Source of the DNA: an uncultured Lachnospiraceae bacterium
GTDB lineage: Bacteria > Bacillota > Clostridia > Lachnospirales > Lachnospiraceae
Length of the DNA stretch: 64,000 nt
Direction: 5' to 3'
Assembly (NCBI GenBank): GCA_910577735.1
Contig: CAJTOO010000001.1
Location: 65,782-129,781 of the forward strand
In this document: positions 15,179-24,018 of the stretch, piece by piece
Position numbering within the stretch: position 1 is the stretch's first letter
Layout of the letters: each line of letters opens with the position of its first letter
Notes under the pieces: generated by a model
Databases searched by the model: none
The model's input: only the letters and a program-made list of their open reading frames with translations
What the model was told of the DNA's origin: nothing
Program-made: the position numbers and the translations under genes

Positions 15179-16678
15179 TTACCGTCCCATGCTATTCTCC
15201 GCCTCACAGGTATTAAACCACACACTGTCCACAATCTTGCGGGTCTGATTATTATAAACGATGACATTGAGTCCGCTCTGGTTCTTGGAAAATTCTTCCG
15301 TGCCAATCCGGACAGAAGCCAGCCCATTTCCCCATTCATCCCTGGTGCTGAGTGCATACAGCGGTATGTCCGTGTTCCGAATTGCTCCCCAATACTCAAT
15401 CGGCTCAAAGGAAGTTTCTTCGAGTAACACTTTACCGTCTGATAAAACAGCCAGATAATTACACCCTTCCTGTCCGGCCATGTCCGCGGACAGACCAAGC
15501 TGTCTGAGGATTTCCAGCGTAGATTCCCGCAGGGCAAGCGTAAATTCATCCTTGGCAGCTATAACTACCGTATACTGTTCATGATTAAGCGCTGCCAGAT
15601 AGGTGTCTATATCTCCGGTGTGGTCCAGACTGCACTTGTCCATGATAAAGGCATAATCCTCTCTGGTGTCCTCCCACTGGCTCTGTGTCTTACGCTCCAA
15701 GCCAAACTCTTCGCTTAAGACCTTGCCCATATAATCGGTCACCTTCACTGCACCCCATATATTAGGATGGCCATCGTCACAGTTATCCACTGCGATCTGA
15801 TAATCCATCTGCTGATAGACGCTCTGCTCATTAAAGCTGATAAAGGTGAGTCCCTTCTCATCCGCGTAAGCCTGCACCGCATTGCACTTTGTCAGGTCAG
15901 CCGCCATGGCCGGGGTAATCGTCAATATTAAAGTGATGTCATTCTCAATGCATAAATCATGAATCTTATCCAGGTATTCCACCATCAAAGGCGCCATCTC
16001 GGCGCATTCATCTGTCTCACTGGTATCATGCGGCACGAAACCCTCTCCTGCTTCTCCCAGATAAAAATACAGCGGGGCAAATCCTTTCATGCCGGAATGG
16101 CTGGCCATCTCCCTATATATGTAGTCATTTCTGTCTAAATTTTCCCATCTGGTATGGTAACGGACATTAGGAAAATAATAACTCCACACATCCTGTTTCT
16201 CATCTATTTCACAGATGGTCTTTACCGCTTCCGCCTTCACAGGCGACCACTTCATGAAATCAAAGGCCTTTCTGGTATAACTTTCCTCCGTATTCAGGGG
16301 TTCATCCACCATGTAAGGGAAGCAGAAATAACATTCCAGCACCACCGCCTCAGGAGACTGGTAGCGCAGCGCCTCTTTCAGCCAGTAGTAGGAGGTCACC
16401 ATGCCCTGCTGCTCGCACCCCAGATTATAGCTGGTGATGCCATACTGGTTGTATAATTCCTGAGGCAGAAAGGATGTGACTCCGTGACTGCTTCCTAAGA
16501 AAAGCACATCCGCAGTATCTTTCTCCAACTCATAAAACCCAGCATAAGTAGTGGTGGTAGGCCAGTCGATATCTGTAAAAAATTTGGGCGTGATCAGTCT
16601 GGTGTAAACACCGAAACAGATTGCAAATACCACGAGAAAACCTGTCACCCTGATAGCAAATCCTCTGTTCTTCTTCAT
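15179..16678 (-). CDS. Membrane-anchored SGNH/DHHW-type acetylation partner protein
   Basis: A 499-residue protein with one N-terminal membrane segment (about residues 8-26) and an extracellular SGNH-like domain. The serine block is GSSH at 62-65 and the Asp-His block DDGH at 301-304, followed by PNIWG. A C-terminal extension of about 170 residues has no clear assignment. Proteins of this kind work with MBOAT acyltransferases to acetylate surface polymers, as AlgX/AlgJ-like partners do. Its gene starts 3 bases after the MBOAT stop. The particular polymer is unknown. A second such protein is encoded at 44493-45818. Confidence 0.82.
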   Translation of the reverse strand: MKKNRGFAIRVTGFLVVFAICFGVYTRLITPKFFTDIDWPTTTTYAGFYELEKDTADVLFLGSSHGVTSFLPQELYNQYGITSYNLGCEQQGMVTSYYWLKEALRYQSPEAVVLECYFCFPYMVDEPLNTEESYTRKAFDFMKWSPVKAEAVKTICEIDEKQDVWSYYFPNVRYHTRWENLDRNDYIYREMASHSGMKGFAPLYFYLGEAGEGFVPHDTSETDECAEMAPLMVEYLDKIHDLCIENDITLILTITPAMAADLTKCNAVQAYADEKGLTFISFNEQSVYQQMDYQIAVDNCDDGHPNIWGAVKVTDYMGKVLSEEFGLERKTQSQWEDTREDYAFIMDKCSLDHTGDIDTYLAALNHEQYTVVIAAKDEFTLALRESTLEILRQLGLSADMAGQEGCNYLAVLSDGKVLLEETSFEPIEYWGAIRNTDIPLYALSTRDEWGNGLASVRIGTEEFSKNQSGLNVIVYNNQTRKIVDSVWFNTCEAENSMGR

Positions 16679-16681
16679 TCC

Positions 16682-18118
16682 CTAAAATCCCCCATATATA
16701 AACGCCTGTGAATCATATCCCATGCCATAGGCTCCATAGGTCATAATGCCAAAGATGACCACCAGATAAAGGGCCCATCTCACATAGAGCGGCTGCCTGA
16801 AGATCATATCTGAGAAGGACACCCCCCTTTCCTGTTTCAGACTGACCGCCAAAAGCAGCAGAATGGAAGCCAAAAGAACCACCCACTCTTTCCAGCCAAG
16901 CCCCAGGGAAAGCAATGCGTCATTGGTAAATATCCATACATTCTGAACCCGGAACATACTGCTTATCATCTGGATTCCCGTGCGCAGGTTCTCTGCCCTG
17001 AATATAATCCACGCCACCATCACACACAGGAAGGTCCATGTTCTCTGTATCCAGATTCTGACGCCCACAGCTTCTTCCAGCCCTAACATCTTCTCTGCTT
17101 TTCTCCGGACACCCTGGGTCAGCTGCCCTATGATCTGGTAAACAGCATGCATCAGCCCCCAGACCGCAAACCGCAGCCCGGCGCCATGCCAGATACCGCT
17201 GACCACAAATGTGAGAATCAGATTGATAAAGGTTCTGATTCGTCCTTTGCGGCTGCCGCCCAACGGAATATAGATATAGTCCTTAAGCCATTCGCTCAGG
17301 GACATATGCCATCTGTGCCAGAAATCCCTGACAGAAACTGCCAGATAAGGGTGATGGAAATTATCCGAAAGCTGAATGCCAAACAGATTGGCCACACCCT
17401 TGGAAATGGAAATACATGCTGCAAAGTCAGCATACAACTGTATGCTGTATAAAACGCCGGCTACCAGAACATAGCAGCCTGCATAAAGGTTATGATAGTC
17501 GAATATTTCATCCACGATCACTGCCGCCCGGTCCGCAATCATCAGTTTCAGGAAAAAACCCCATAAAATCCTGTAGAAACCGCCCACCACAGTCCTTTCA
17601 CGGAATGCGTGTCCCTCATACAACTGCCCGGCAAGTCTGTCATAGCGGGGAATGGGGCCTTGAACAATCTGCGGGAAAAACATCACATACAGAGCAAACC
17701 TGGCCGGATTTTTCTGGGCCTCAATTTTGCCCATATAGATATCTGCCAGATAGGAAATAATCTGCAAAGTATAGAAAGAAATGCCCAGTGGAACAATCCA
17801 TGAGACGGCTTCCCTATGTAGTAGGATTTCCAGAACATAATTCCCGTTCTTGATACAAAGCCACGGAAGAATCATCAGCAAGACCGCAATGGCAAGTATA
17901 CTCCTCTTTCTCATCTTCTGCAGTAAGAGCCCCGCGCCATAGGCAGCGGCAACAGTGAGCAGAATTACAGCCATCCCGCCCTTTGTTCCAATCGCCTGCC
18001 AGTAGAAGAAAACACTGCCGGCCAACAGGACAATCCATCTGCCTTTCAGCGGAACAATATAGTACAGCAATACTGCAATCAGAACAAATACATAAAACCA
18101 AAACGACATGTATGTCAT
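16682..18118 (-). CDS. MBOAT family O-acyltransferase (AlgI/DltB-like)
   Basis: A 478-residue polytopic membrane protein with about ten hydrophobic segments. Family marks are the DFWHRWHMSLS block at 265-275 and the catalytic His311 in SGIWHGAGLRF. MBOAT proteins pass acyl groups across the membrane from cytoplasmic acyl-CoA to an extracellular partner, here most likely the SGNH-like protein encoded next. The gene follows trhP by only 15 bases, so it is probably transcribed with the ireB-ruvX-trmR-trhP array, an unusual attachment. Whether the acceptor is teichoic acid, exopolysaccharide or peptidoglycan is not evident; no D-Ala loading genes are present. Confidence 0.9.
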   Translation of the reverse strand: MTYMSFWFYVFVLIAVLLYYIVPLKGRWIVLLAGSVFFYWQAIGTKGGMAVILLTVAAAYGAGLLLQKMRKRSILAIAVLLMILPWLCIKNGNYVLEILLHREAVSWIVPLGISFYTLQIISYLADIYMGKIEAQKNPARFALYVMFFPQIVQGPIPRYDRLAGQLYEGHAFRERTVVGGFYRILWGFFLKLMIADRAAVIVDEIFDYHNLYAGCYVLVAGVLYSIQLYADFAACISISKGVANLFGIQLSDNFHHPYLAVSVRDFWHRWHMSLSEWLKDYIYIPLGGSRKGRIRTFINLILTFVVSGIWHGAGLRFAVWGLMHAVYQIIGQLTQGVRRKAEKMLGLEEAVGVRIWIQRTWTFLCVMVAWIIFRAENLRTGIQMISSMFRVQNVWIFTNDALLSLGLGWKEWVVLLASILLLLAVSLKQERGVSFSDMIFRQPLYVRWALYLVVIFGIMTYGAYGMGYDSQAFIYGGF

Positions 18119-18133
18119 AAATTTTCTCCCAAA

Positions 18134-19441
18134 CTACGGTTTCACTTTTGTATCTTCTGCCTTACACCGCAGGATATCATACGCATCCGGTGTCTCGCTC
18201 AGTCTCACATCTATCACCTGTTTCGAGTGCGGACAGGACGCCACGGCCATCCCTTCCGCATTATACATGGCAAGTACTTTTACCGGAACATTTGTGCCGT
18301 CCGGCTTCATGATCTCAATCTCATCTCCCACGCTGAATTTGTTGCGCTGTTCAATGCGGGCACAGACACACGGCGCACCACTCCCGTCCGGTCTGCTCTC
18401 TTCCTCCTGACATCCCGCATTGGGCACCGGTTCCAGGCTCCCTACAATCCCCAGATAGATATATTCATTCATATACGTATTGTTATCATAAATCTGCGTA
18501 TTCTCATCCGTCTTTCCAAAATAGAACCCTGTCGTGAACTGGCGGTAGGTGCATTTGGCAATCTCTGCCCGATACCAGTTCATGTTACTCCTGTATGTTT
18601 CTTCTGACGCAAAGTAATCATCGATTGCCCGGCGATAGGTACGGGCCGCCGTGGCTACATAGAGTGCCGTTTTCATTCTTCCTTCTATTTTAAAGCTGTC
18701 AATCCCTGCGTCAATCAATTCCGGGATATGTTCGATCATACACAGATCCTTGGAGTTAAAAATATAAGTGCCTCTTTCATTCTCATAGACCGGCAGATAC
18801 TCCCCCGGCCTTGTCTCCTCCACCACCGCATACTTCCAGCGGCAAGGATGGGTACAGGCTCCGTGATTGGCGTCTCTGCCCGTAAAATAATTGCTCAGAA
18901 GACACCTGCCCGAATAGGAAATACACATGGCGCCATGGATGAAACTCTCAATCTCCATCTCTTCCGGAATCCGTTCCCGGATCTCCTTTATTTCCTGTAA
19001 GGAAAGCTCTCTGGCGGAGACCACCCGCTTCGCCCCTTGATTATACCAGAATTGATAGGTCATATAATTGGTATTATTCGCCTGTGTGGAAACATGAATC
19101 TCTGTCTCAGGGCAGATTTCCCGCGCCAGCATAAACATCCCAGGATCTGCAATGATAAGCGCATCCGGAGCCAGCTCCTTTAATTCCCGAAAATACTTCC
19201 TGGCACCTTCCAGATCATAATTATGGGCCAGAATATTGGCTGTCACATGTACGCGCACCCCATGGTCGTGTGCAAAGGCAATGCCCTTAGCCATCTCCTC
19301 CATGGTAAAGTTCTTCGCCTTGGCCCGAAGCCCAAAGGCTTCACCGCCGATATAGACCGCATCCGCCCCAAAAATCACTGCGGTCTTCAACACTTCAAGA
19401 CTGCTGGCCGGTACCAGCAATTCCGGTTTCTTTCTCATCAT
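18134..19441 (-). CDS. trhP: U32-family tRNA U34 hydroxylation protein
   Basis: A 435-residue U32 peptidase-like protein, long annotated as collagenase but known in E. coli and Bacillus (TrhP/YrrO) to hydroxylate uridine 34 of tRNA. The start of the barrel (PELLVPASSLEVLKTAVIFG) and a cysteine cluster in MCISYSGRCL...GACTHPCRW, which would bind an iron-sulfur cluster, are present. GAGAGGG precedes the ATG. It lies directly downstream of the methyltransferase trmR, as in B. subtilis yrrM-yrrN-yrrO. Here a single U32 gene replaces the Bacillus pair. Prephenate is the hydroxyl source in known enzymes; that part is not visible here. Confidence 0.9.
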   Translation of the reverse strand: MMRKKPELLVPASSLEVLKTAVIFGADAVYIGGEAFGLRAKAKNFTMEEMAKGIAFAHDHGVRVHVTANILAHNYDLEGARKYFRELKELAPDALIIADPGMFMLAREICPETEIHVSTQANNTNYMTYQFWYNQGAKRVVSARELSLQEIKEIRERIPEEMEIESFIHGAMCISYSGRCLLSNYFTGRDANHGACTHPCRWKYAVVEETRPGEYLPVYENERGTYIFNSKDLCMIEHIPELIDAGIDSFKIEGRMKTALYVATAARTYRRAIDDYFASEETYRSNMNWYRAEIAKCTYRQFTTGFYFGKTDENTQIYDNNTYMNEYIYLGIVGSLEPVPNAGCQEEESRPDGSGAPCVCARIEQRNKFSVGDEIEIMKPDGTNVPVKVLAMYNAEGMAVASCPHSKQVIDVRLSETPDAYDILRCKAEDTKVKP

Positions 19442-19551
19442 AACCCTCTCACCCTTATGCTATTTGCCATTTACCTGCGCATGACAGCCCTTCATCCCAA
19501 TGCCAATCTGCCGCTTTGCCGGATACGGCATTACCCCTCCGGACGGCACCC

Positions 19552-20214
19552 CTATCTCTCACATATAGCATCAATCTTTTTTACACTTACGGTCACACCG
19601 TCCCCCACCGGCAGTATCACACTCTCCAACTGCGGATGGTGCTTCACCTCATACAGATACTCACGCATCCTGCTGTGTATCGTCCTGTTTCTGCGTGTTA
19701 CCGCAAATCTGGACTCCATCACATCCCCATCCTGCAATACATTATCGGAAAGAAGGATGCCGCCTTCCGATAACAGCCTCACCACATCCGGCAGGAAGTT
19801 CACATACTGTCCCTTAGCAGCATCCATAAAGATAAAGTCATAACACCCTGTCAATTCTTTCAGAATATCCGCCGCATCACCGGGAAGCAGTGTAATCTCC
19901 TGTTCTCTGCCGGCCCGTTTAAAATTTCCCCTGGCAATGGGAATCCTCTTTTCATAATTCTCTATGGTGGTGATATGACACCCCTTCGGCGCATACTCAC
20001 TCATCAATAACGCAGAAAAACCAATGGCACAACCCACTTCCAAAATAGACATGGGCTTTCGCATCGCTAACAGAAACTTGATAAGCCCCTGCGTCTGCGT
20101 GCGTATGATCGGCACATTGGTTTGCTTCGCTTCTCGTTCTATCTGATCCAAAAGAGGAGTATTGCCAGACTCCAGGGAATCAATAAATGTGCTCATGCGC
20201 TCATCTGTTATCAT
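19552..20214 (-). CDS. trmR: tRNA 5-hydroxyuridine methyltransferase
   Basis: About 220 residues from the ATG at 20214, preceded by GAGAGGAG; the frame extends to a GTG at 20262 without a good ribosome site. It is a class I methyltransferase with the SAM-binding motif EVGCAIGFSALLM and the acidic FIFMDAAKGQY block of the metal-dependent O-methyltransferase family. The B. subtilis homologue YrrM/TrmR methylates ho5U34 to mo5U34 in tRNAs. Being next to trhP, whose product makes ho5U, supports that role over a catechol or CoA-ester methyltransferase. The substrate is inferred from gene order. Confidence 0.88.
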   Translation of the reverse strand: MITDERMSTFIDSLESGNTPLLDQIEREAKQTNVPIIRTQTQGLIKFLLAMRKPMSILEVGCAIGFSALLMSEYAPKGCHITTIENYEKRIPIARGNFKRAGREQEITLLPGDAADILKELTGCYDFIFMDAAKGQYVNFLPDVVRLLSEGGILLSDNVLQDGDVMESRFAVTRRNRTIHSRMREYLYEVKHHPQLESVILPVGDGVTVSVKKIDAICER

Positions 20215-20274
20215 GGCATCTGCTCCTCTCCTGTTATGCTGTATTGCAATCTCTCTTTGCACTCTGCCCGGGAT

Positions 20275-20805
20275 CTATTCGCCGGTATCATCTTCCTGTG
20301 TTTCTTCAGAACCGCCTTCTTCTCCATCCTCACCAGATGTTTCTTCTCCAGAACCGTCATCCTCCGAATCCTGATTGTCACCAATCCCGATAATCTCTTC
20401 CACACTCGGCACGCTGGTACCCGGAAGCTCTTCCATGACCTCCGGAGCCGTGGCCATCACCGACAGCATTTCCTCACTCGTCATTGAAGTATTCAGATCA
20501 TAGATGCCCGGCTGTATCTTATCATGGTTCTCAGACAGAAGTTCCTGAATCACAAACAGGTTTGCATCCCGAATCAGCCCCTTTTCCTGCAGCATCTCGC
20601 CAATCTCCTTGACAGAGGCATTCTCTTCCACATAGATGCTGATTGTTCTGCCGTCTCCGACTGTGACCGGTTCTTCTGCAAATACCCGGTATCCATAATC
20701 ATAGGCCGTAGTTGCTGTCCTGAAAACAAACATGACAATGAACGCGAACGCCACTATCTTTATGACAAGTTCTACGATTCCTCCGATAATCTCCATTATT
20801 TTCAT
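20275..20805 (-). CDS. MltG-like (YceG) N-terminal-domain protein lacking the catalytic domain
   Basis: A 176-residue protein with one membrane segment (about residues 9-30), a LysM-like domain as in the N-terminal part of MltG/YceG (residues 45-115, containing ASVKEIGEMLQEKGLI and IQPGIYDLNTSM), and then a tail of Glu, Asp, Gly and Ser. The lytic transglycosylase domain with its catalytic Glu, present in the 330-360 residue MltG, is missing, although the gene sits exactly where yrrL/mltG sits in B. subtilis, upstream of trmR. It cannot cleave glycan itself, but might still bind peptidoglycan. The tail has no sign of frameshift. Confidence 0.78.
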   Translation of the reverse strand: MKIMEIIGGIVELVIKIVAFAFIVMFVFRTATTAYDYGYRVFAEEPVTVGDGRTISIYVEENASVKEIGEMLQEKGLIRDANLFVIQELLSENHDKIQPGIYDLNTSMTSEEMLSVMATAPEVMEELPGTSVPSVEEIIGIGDNQDSEDDGSGEETSGEDGEEGGSEETQEDDTGE

Positions 20806-20843
20806 GATAACCTCCCTGATTCCGCCCTGCGAAATCTCAAATA

Positions 20844-21179
20844 TCAGAGCTCAAAGTCTATCGCCTGCGCAAGGAGCAGATCAACCTCCTGCATCAACCG
20901 GCAGAAAGACAGTTCCGCTCTCAGGAAATCATCTACCAGCGGATCCTCCCTGAACTTCTCATACTCTTTCTCAAAAGCATCCATACGATCAAACAGATCC
21001 TCTTCATCTGTCTCATTCTGGAGCTCAAAGTTACGCTGCCGGAATTCATTTACCTTCTCATACAAATCCGGCTGCTTTTTAATCTTCTCTCTCTGATACA
21101 GATATTCTTTATAAGTATCTGATTGCATGATCGTATCTGCAAATTGTTTGATAGCCTCTCTGATCGCGCTGTCTGACAT
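20844..21179 (-). CDS. YlbF/YmcA family regulator
   Basis: A 111-residue, wholly helical protein matching the YlbF family (DUF964), with KKQPDLYEKVNEFRQRNFEL at about 35-54. In Bacillus, YlbF with YmcA and YaaT forms a complex that influences RNase Y activity and developmental phosphorelay. Here it is encoded directly downstream of RNase J, which fits an RNA-decay setting. Partner proteins are not in the window. Assignment is by overall helical pattern and family resemblance. Confidence 0.85.
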   Translation of the reverse strand: MSDSAIREAIKQFADTIMQSDTYKEYLYQREKIKKQPDLYEKVNEFRQRNFELQNETDEEDLFDRMDAFEKEYEKFREDPLVDDFLRAELSFCRLMQEVDLLLAQAIDFEL

Positions 21180-21221
21180 GCTGCTTCCTCCTTAAAGTAC
21201 ATTGCCCCCAAATGGTTCTCT

Positions 21222-22898
21222 CTATACTTCCATGATAATCGGCAGTATCATCGGCCTTCTCTTGGTCTTTTTCCAGACGAAATCACTGAGCACATCCTTG
21301 ATCGTGCCCTTAAGCTTACCCCAGTCAGTCTTACCTTTATCCAGACAATCCTGCACCGCCTCATCCACCAGCAGTCTGGCCTCATCCAAAAGTTCATCGG
21401 ACTCTCTCACATAGACAAATCCCCTGGATACAATATCCGGCCCTGACACCAGCTGATCGCTGTGGGAATCCAGCGCCAGCACCACAATCAGGATACCATC
21501 CTCTGCCAGGTGCTGTCTGTCCCGCAGTACCACATTGCCTACATCACCTACGCCCAGGCCATCCACCAGAATAGCGCCCACCGGTACCCTGCCTGTCACA
21601 TCGGCTCTGTTGTCATCCATCTCCAGCACATCACCGGACTGCAGCATAAAGATATTTTCCTTGGGGATGCCAAGCTGTGCCGCAATCTTAGCCTGTGCCT
21701 TTCTATGTTTATATTCTCCATGCACCGGAACGGCATATTTCGGTTTAACCAGTGAGTAGATCAGCTTGATCTCCTCCTGGCAGGCATGTCCCGACACATG
21801 CACATCCTGGAAGATTACGTCCGCCCCCTTCATCTGCAGCTCGTTGATAATATTCGTCACAGCCTTCTCATTGCCTGGTATGGGATGAGAGGAGAAAATG
21901 ACGGTATCTCCCGGCATAATGGATATTTTCTTATGGTTATTGCCCGCCATGCGGCTGAGCGCAGCCATACTCTCTCCCTGGCTGCCCGTGGTAATGATAA
22001 CGGTCTTCTCCGGAGGGTAATTCTTTAACTCCTCCACATCAATCAGCGTTCTTTCCGCTATCTGCAGATAACCAAGTTTCGAGGCAGTGTCTATGATATT
22101 GACCATGCTCCTGCCTTCCACTACTACCTTGCGGTCAAACTTCTCCGCCGTGTTAATAATCTGACGCACCCTGTCCACATTGGATGCAAAAGTGGCAATC
22201 AGGATACGGGTATCCTTATGCTCTAAGAAAAGAGAATCAAAGGTGTGCCCCACCGTCTTCTCGGAAGGGGTGAACCCCAGCCGCTCTGCATTGGTGGAAT
22301 CACACATCAGCGCAAGCACGCCCTTTCTGCCAATCTCTGCAAACCTCTGCAGATCAATGGCATCACCAAATACCGGTGTATAGTCCACCTTAAAGTCCCC
22401 TGTGTGCACCACCACGCCAGCCGGCGAATAAATAGCCAGTGCCGCAGCATCTACAATGCTGTGATTCGTCTTGATAAATTCAATCCTGAACTGCCCCAGA
22501 TTGACAGATTGTCCAAACTTTACGACTTTCCGCTTCGTCGTACCCATGAGCTCATGTTCCGTGAGTTTATTCTCTATGATCCCCATGGTCAGCTTCGTAG
22601 CATAGATAGGTACATTCAATTCCTTTAATACGTAAGGCAGCGCCCCGATATGGTCCTCATGCCCATGTGTGATGACAAAGCCCTTTACCTTGTCTGCATT
22701 ATCTTTTAAATACGTAATATCAGGGATTACCAGATCTATTCCCAGCATTTCGTCCTCCGGGAATGACAGCCCGCAATCCACCACAATAATGCTATCCTCA
22801 TATTCAAAGGCAGTAATATTAAGCCCAATCTGCTCAAGTCCGCCTAATGGGATAACTTTCAGCTTACCAGCTGCTCTTCCTTGTTCATTTTTTTTCAA
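21222..22898 (-). CDS. rnj: Ribonuclease J
   Basis: A 558-residue metallo-beta-lactamase/beta-CASP ribonuclease. The zinc motif HGHEDHIG lies near residue 78, MCDSTNAE and GSQGESMAALSRM mark the beta-CASP domain, and a C-terminal dimerisation domain follows. RNase J has 5'-to-3' exonuclease and endonuclease activity and is central to mRNA decay and rRNA maturation in Gram-positives. The start codon is TTG at 22898, with GGAGGG upstream; a run of As follows at once. The gene is 21 bases after DUF1292 and 42 bases before ylbF. Only one RNase J is seen here, so J1 or J2 is not assigned. Confidence 0.96.
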   Translation of the reverse strand: MKKNEQGRAAGKLKVIPLGGLEQIGLNITAFEYEDSIIVVDCGLSFPEDEMLGIDLVIPDITYLKDNADKVKGFVITHGHEDHIGALPYVLKELNVPIYATKLTMGIIENKLTEHELMGTTKRKVVKFGQSVNLGQFRIEFIKTNHSIVDAAALAIYSPAGVVVHTGDFKVDYTPVFGDAIDLQRFAEIGRKGVLALMCDSTNAERLGFTPSEKTVGHTFDSLFLEHKDTRILIATFASNVDRVRQIINTAEKFDRKVVVEGRSMVNIIDTASKLGYLQIAERTLIDVEELKNYPPEKTVIITTGSQGESMAALSRMAGNNHKKISIMPGDTVIFSSHPIPGNEKAVTNIINELQMKGADVIFQDVHVSGHACQEEIKLIYSLVKPKYAVPVHGEYKHRKAQAKIAAQLGIPKENIFMLQSGDVLEMDDNRADVTGRVPVGAILVDGLGVGDVGNVVLRDRQHLAEDGILIVVLALDSHSDQLVSGPDIVSRGFVYVRESDELLDEARLLVDEAVQDCLDKGKTDWGKLKGTIKDVLSDFVWKKTKRRPMILPIIMEV

Positions 22899-22919
22899 AA
22901 AAACTTCCCTCCATTAAAA

Positions 22920-23174
22920 TTATAATAAGTCCACGTCATCCAGCATATTTTCAAATACAGCTGCCACTGCATTTAATTCCTCGTCGTCCGTTACAATCTC
23001 ATACACCGCTTCTTCCTCTTCCGCCTTTGAGGTATCCCGCATAATAAGTGCTTCGCCGTCTTCTTTCTCAGAATCTGTCACCAAAAGGTAATCTACACCG
23101 CCAAGCCTGGTCTGCTCCAGCACATAAAATGCAACTTCCTCTTCCCCTTCTGGTGTAAAAACAATCTTCTCCAC
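22920..23174 (-). CDS. DUF1292 family protein (YrzB-like)
   Basis: About 84 residues starting at a GTG (23172-23174) one base after the ruvX stop, with AAGGAG inside the ruvX end as ribosome site; the frame also continues upstream but overlaps ruvX. The protein is acidic, begins VEKIVFTPEGEEEVAFYVLE and matches DUF1292, which always follows ruvX in this gene order in Firmicutes. The function is unknown. The ireB-ruvX-DUF1292 order is conserved with B. subtilis yrzL-yrrK-yrzB. Confidence 0.86.
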   Translation of the reverse strand: MEKIVFTPEGEEEVAFYVLEQTRLGGVDYLLVTDSEKEDGEALIMRDTSKAEEEEAVYEIVTDDEELNAVAAVFENMLDDVDLL

Positions 23175-23175
23175 G

Positions 23176-23610
23176 CTACTCTTTCTCCTTACCGGCACGA
23201 TAATCCAGATATCCCTGCAGAATAAATATCGCTGCAATCTTATCTACATGTTCCCTGCGATGTTCCCTGCGGATTCCCGCCTCCATCATCACCCTGTCAG
23301 CCGCCACCGTTGTAAGCCGTTCATCCCACATCACCACACAAAGTCCGGTCCTTCTCTCCAGCTTGTCCTTAAATTCCAAAGAAAGCTTGGCCCGCTCCCC
23401 TAAGGTATCATTCATGTTCTTGGGAAATCCCAGCACAATCTCCGTAACCTCGTACTCTACAATCAATTCCTCAATACGCGCAAGTGTCTGGCGTAATTTA
23501 TTTTCCTCTTTTCGTCTGATAATCTCAATTCCCTGCGCCGTAATCAGAAGCGGATCGCTGATAGCCACTCCCACTGTTTTGGAACCGAAATCCAATCCCA
23601 TGATTCTCAT
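23176..23610 (-). CDS. ruvX: Putative pre-16S rRNA nuclease RuvX/YqgF
   Basis: A 144-residue RNase H-fold protein of the YqgF family. MRIMGLDFGSKTVGVA carries the first catalytic Asp, EIVLGFPKNMNDT the central strand, and DERLTTVAA plus HVDKIAAIFILQGYLD the remaining acidic residues. E. coli YqgF trims the 5' end of pre-16S rRNA; an older proposal as a Holliday-junction resolvase is less supported. It lies between ireB and DUF1292 in the usual order. The length is normal. Confidence 0.95.
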   Translation of the reverse strand: MRIMGLDFGSKTVGVAISDPLLITAQGIEIIRRKEENKLRQTLARIEELIVEYEVTEIVLGFPKNMNDTLGERAKLSLEFKDKLERRTGLCVVMWDERLTTVAADRVMMEAGIRREHRREHVDKIAAIFILQGYLDYRAGKEKE

Positions 23611-23653
23611 TTGCCGTTATCTCTTTCCGCATAGATTGACCGTATTAGTCAAT

Positions 23654-23926
23654 CTACTGTTCTTTTACGATAGAATTTTTAATATATTCTACCAACATTT
23701 CCTCTACCAGTTCGTCACGCTCCACCTTCATGATCAGACTGCGGGCGCTCTTATGACTCGTAATATAAGTGGGATCCCCGGACATAATATATCCCACAAT
23801 CTGGTTAACCGGATTGTATCCCTTTTCTGTCAGTGCTTCATACACCGTAGACAACACCAGCTTAACTCCTGTCTCCGGTTCGGTCTCTACCGTAAAAAAT
23901 TGTGTGTTTTCTAAATCCTGCATCAT
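23654..23926 (-). CDS. ireB: IreB family regulatory phosphoprotein
   Basis: A 90-residue protein of the IreB/YrzL (DUF965) family: FTVETEPETG, then VYEALTEKGYNPVNQIVGYI and ITSHKSARSLI. In Enterococcus IreB is phosphorylated by the PASTA kinase IreK at N-terminal threonines and dampens cephalosporin resistance; Thr residues at 8 and 12 here are possible sites. It is first in the long minus-strand array and has its own promoter at 23976-24004. Function in this organism is inferred. Confidence 0.93.
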   Translation of the reverse strand: MMQDLENTQFFTVETEPETGVKLVLSTVYEALTEKGYNPVNQIVGYIMSGDPTYITSHKSARSLIMKVERDELVEEMLVEYIKNSIVKEQ

Positions 23927-23975
23927 CTCACGCCCTTATCTATTGTCTCGATTTGCTTTTATCCCTATTATTACC

Positions 23976-24004
23976 ATAATACTCTATCATCACACAAAAT
24001 TCAA
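23976..24004 (-). promoter_or_regulatory. Promoter of the ireB array
   Basis: TTGAAT (23999-24004), 17 bases, TATTAT (23976-23981) on the minus strand, in the gap between mtaB and ireB. It would drive the genes down to the MBOAT-SGNH pair unless internal promoters exist. Confidence 0.6.
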
Positions 24005-24018
24005 TCACAAAGTCTTTC

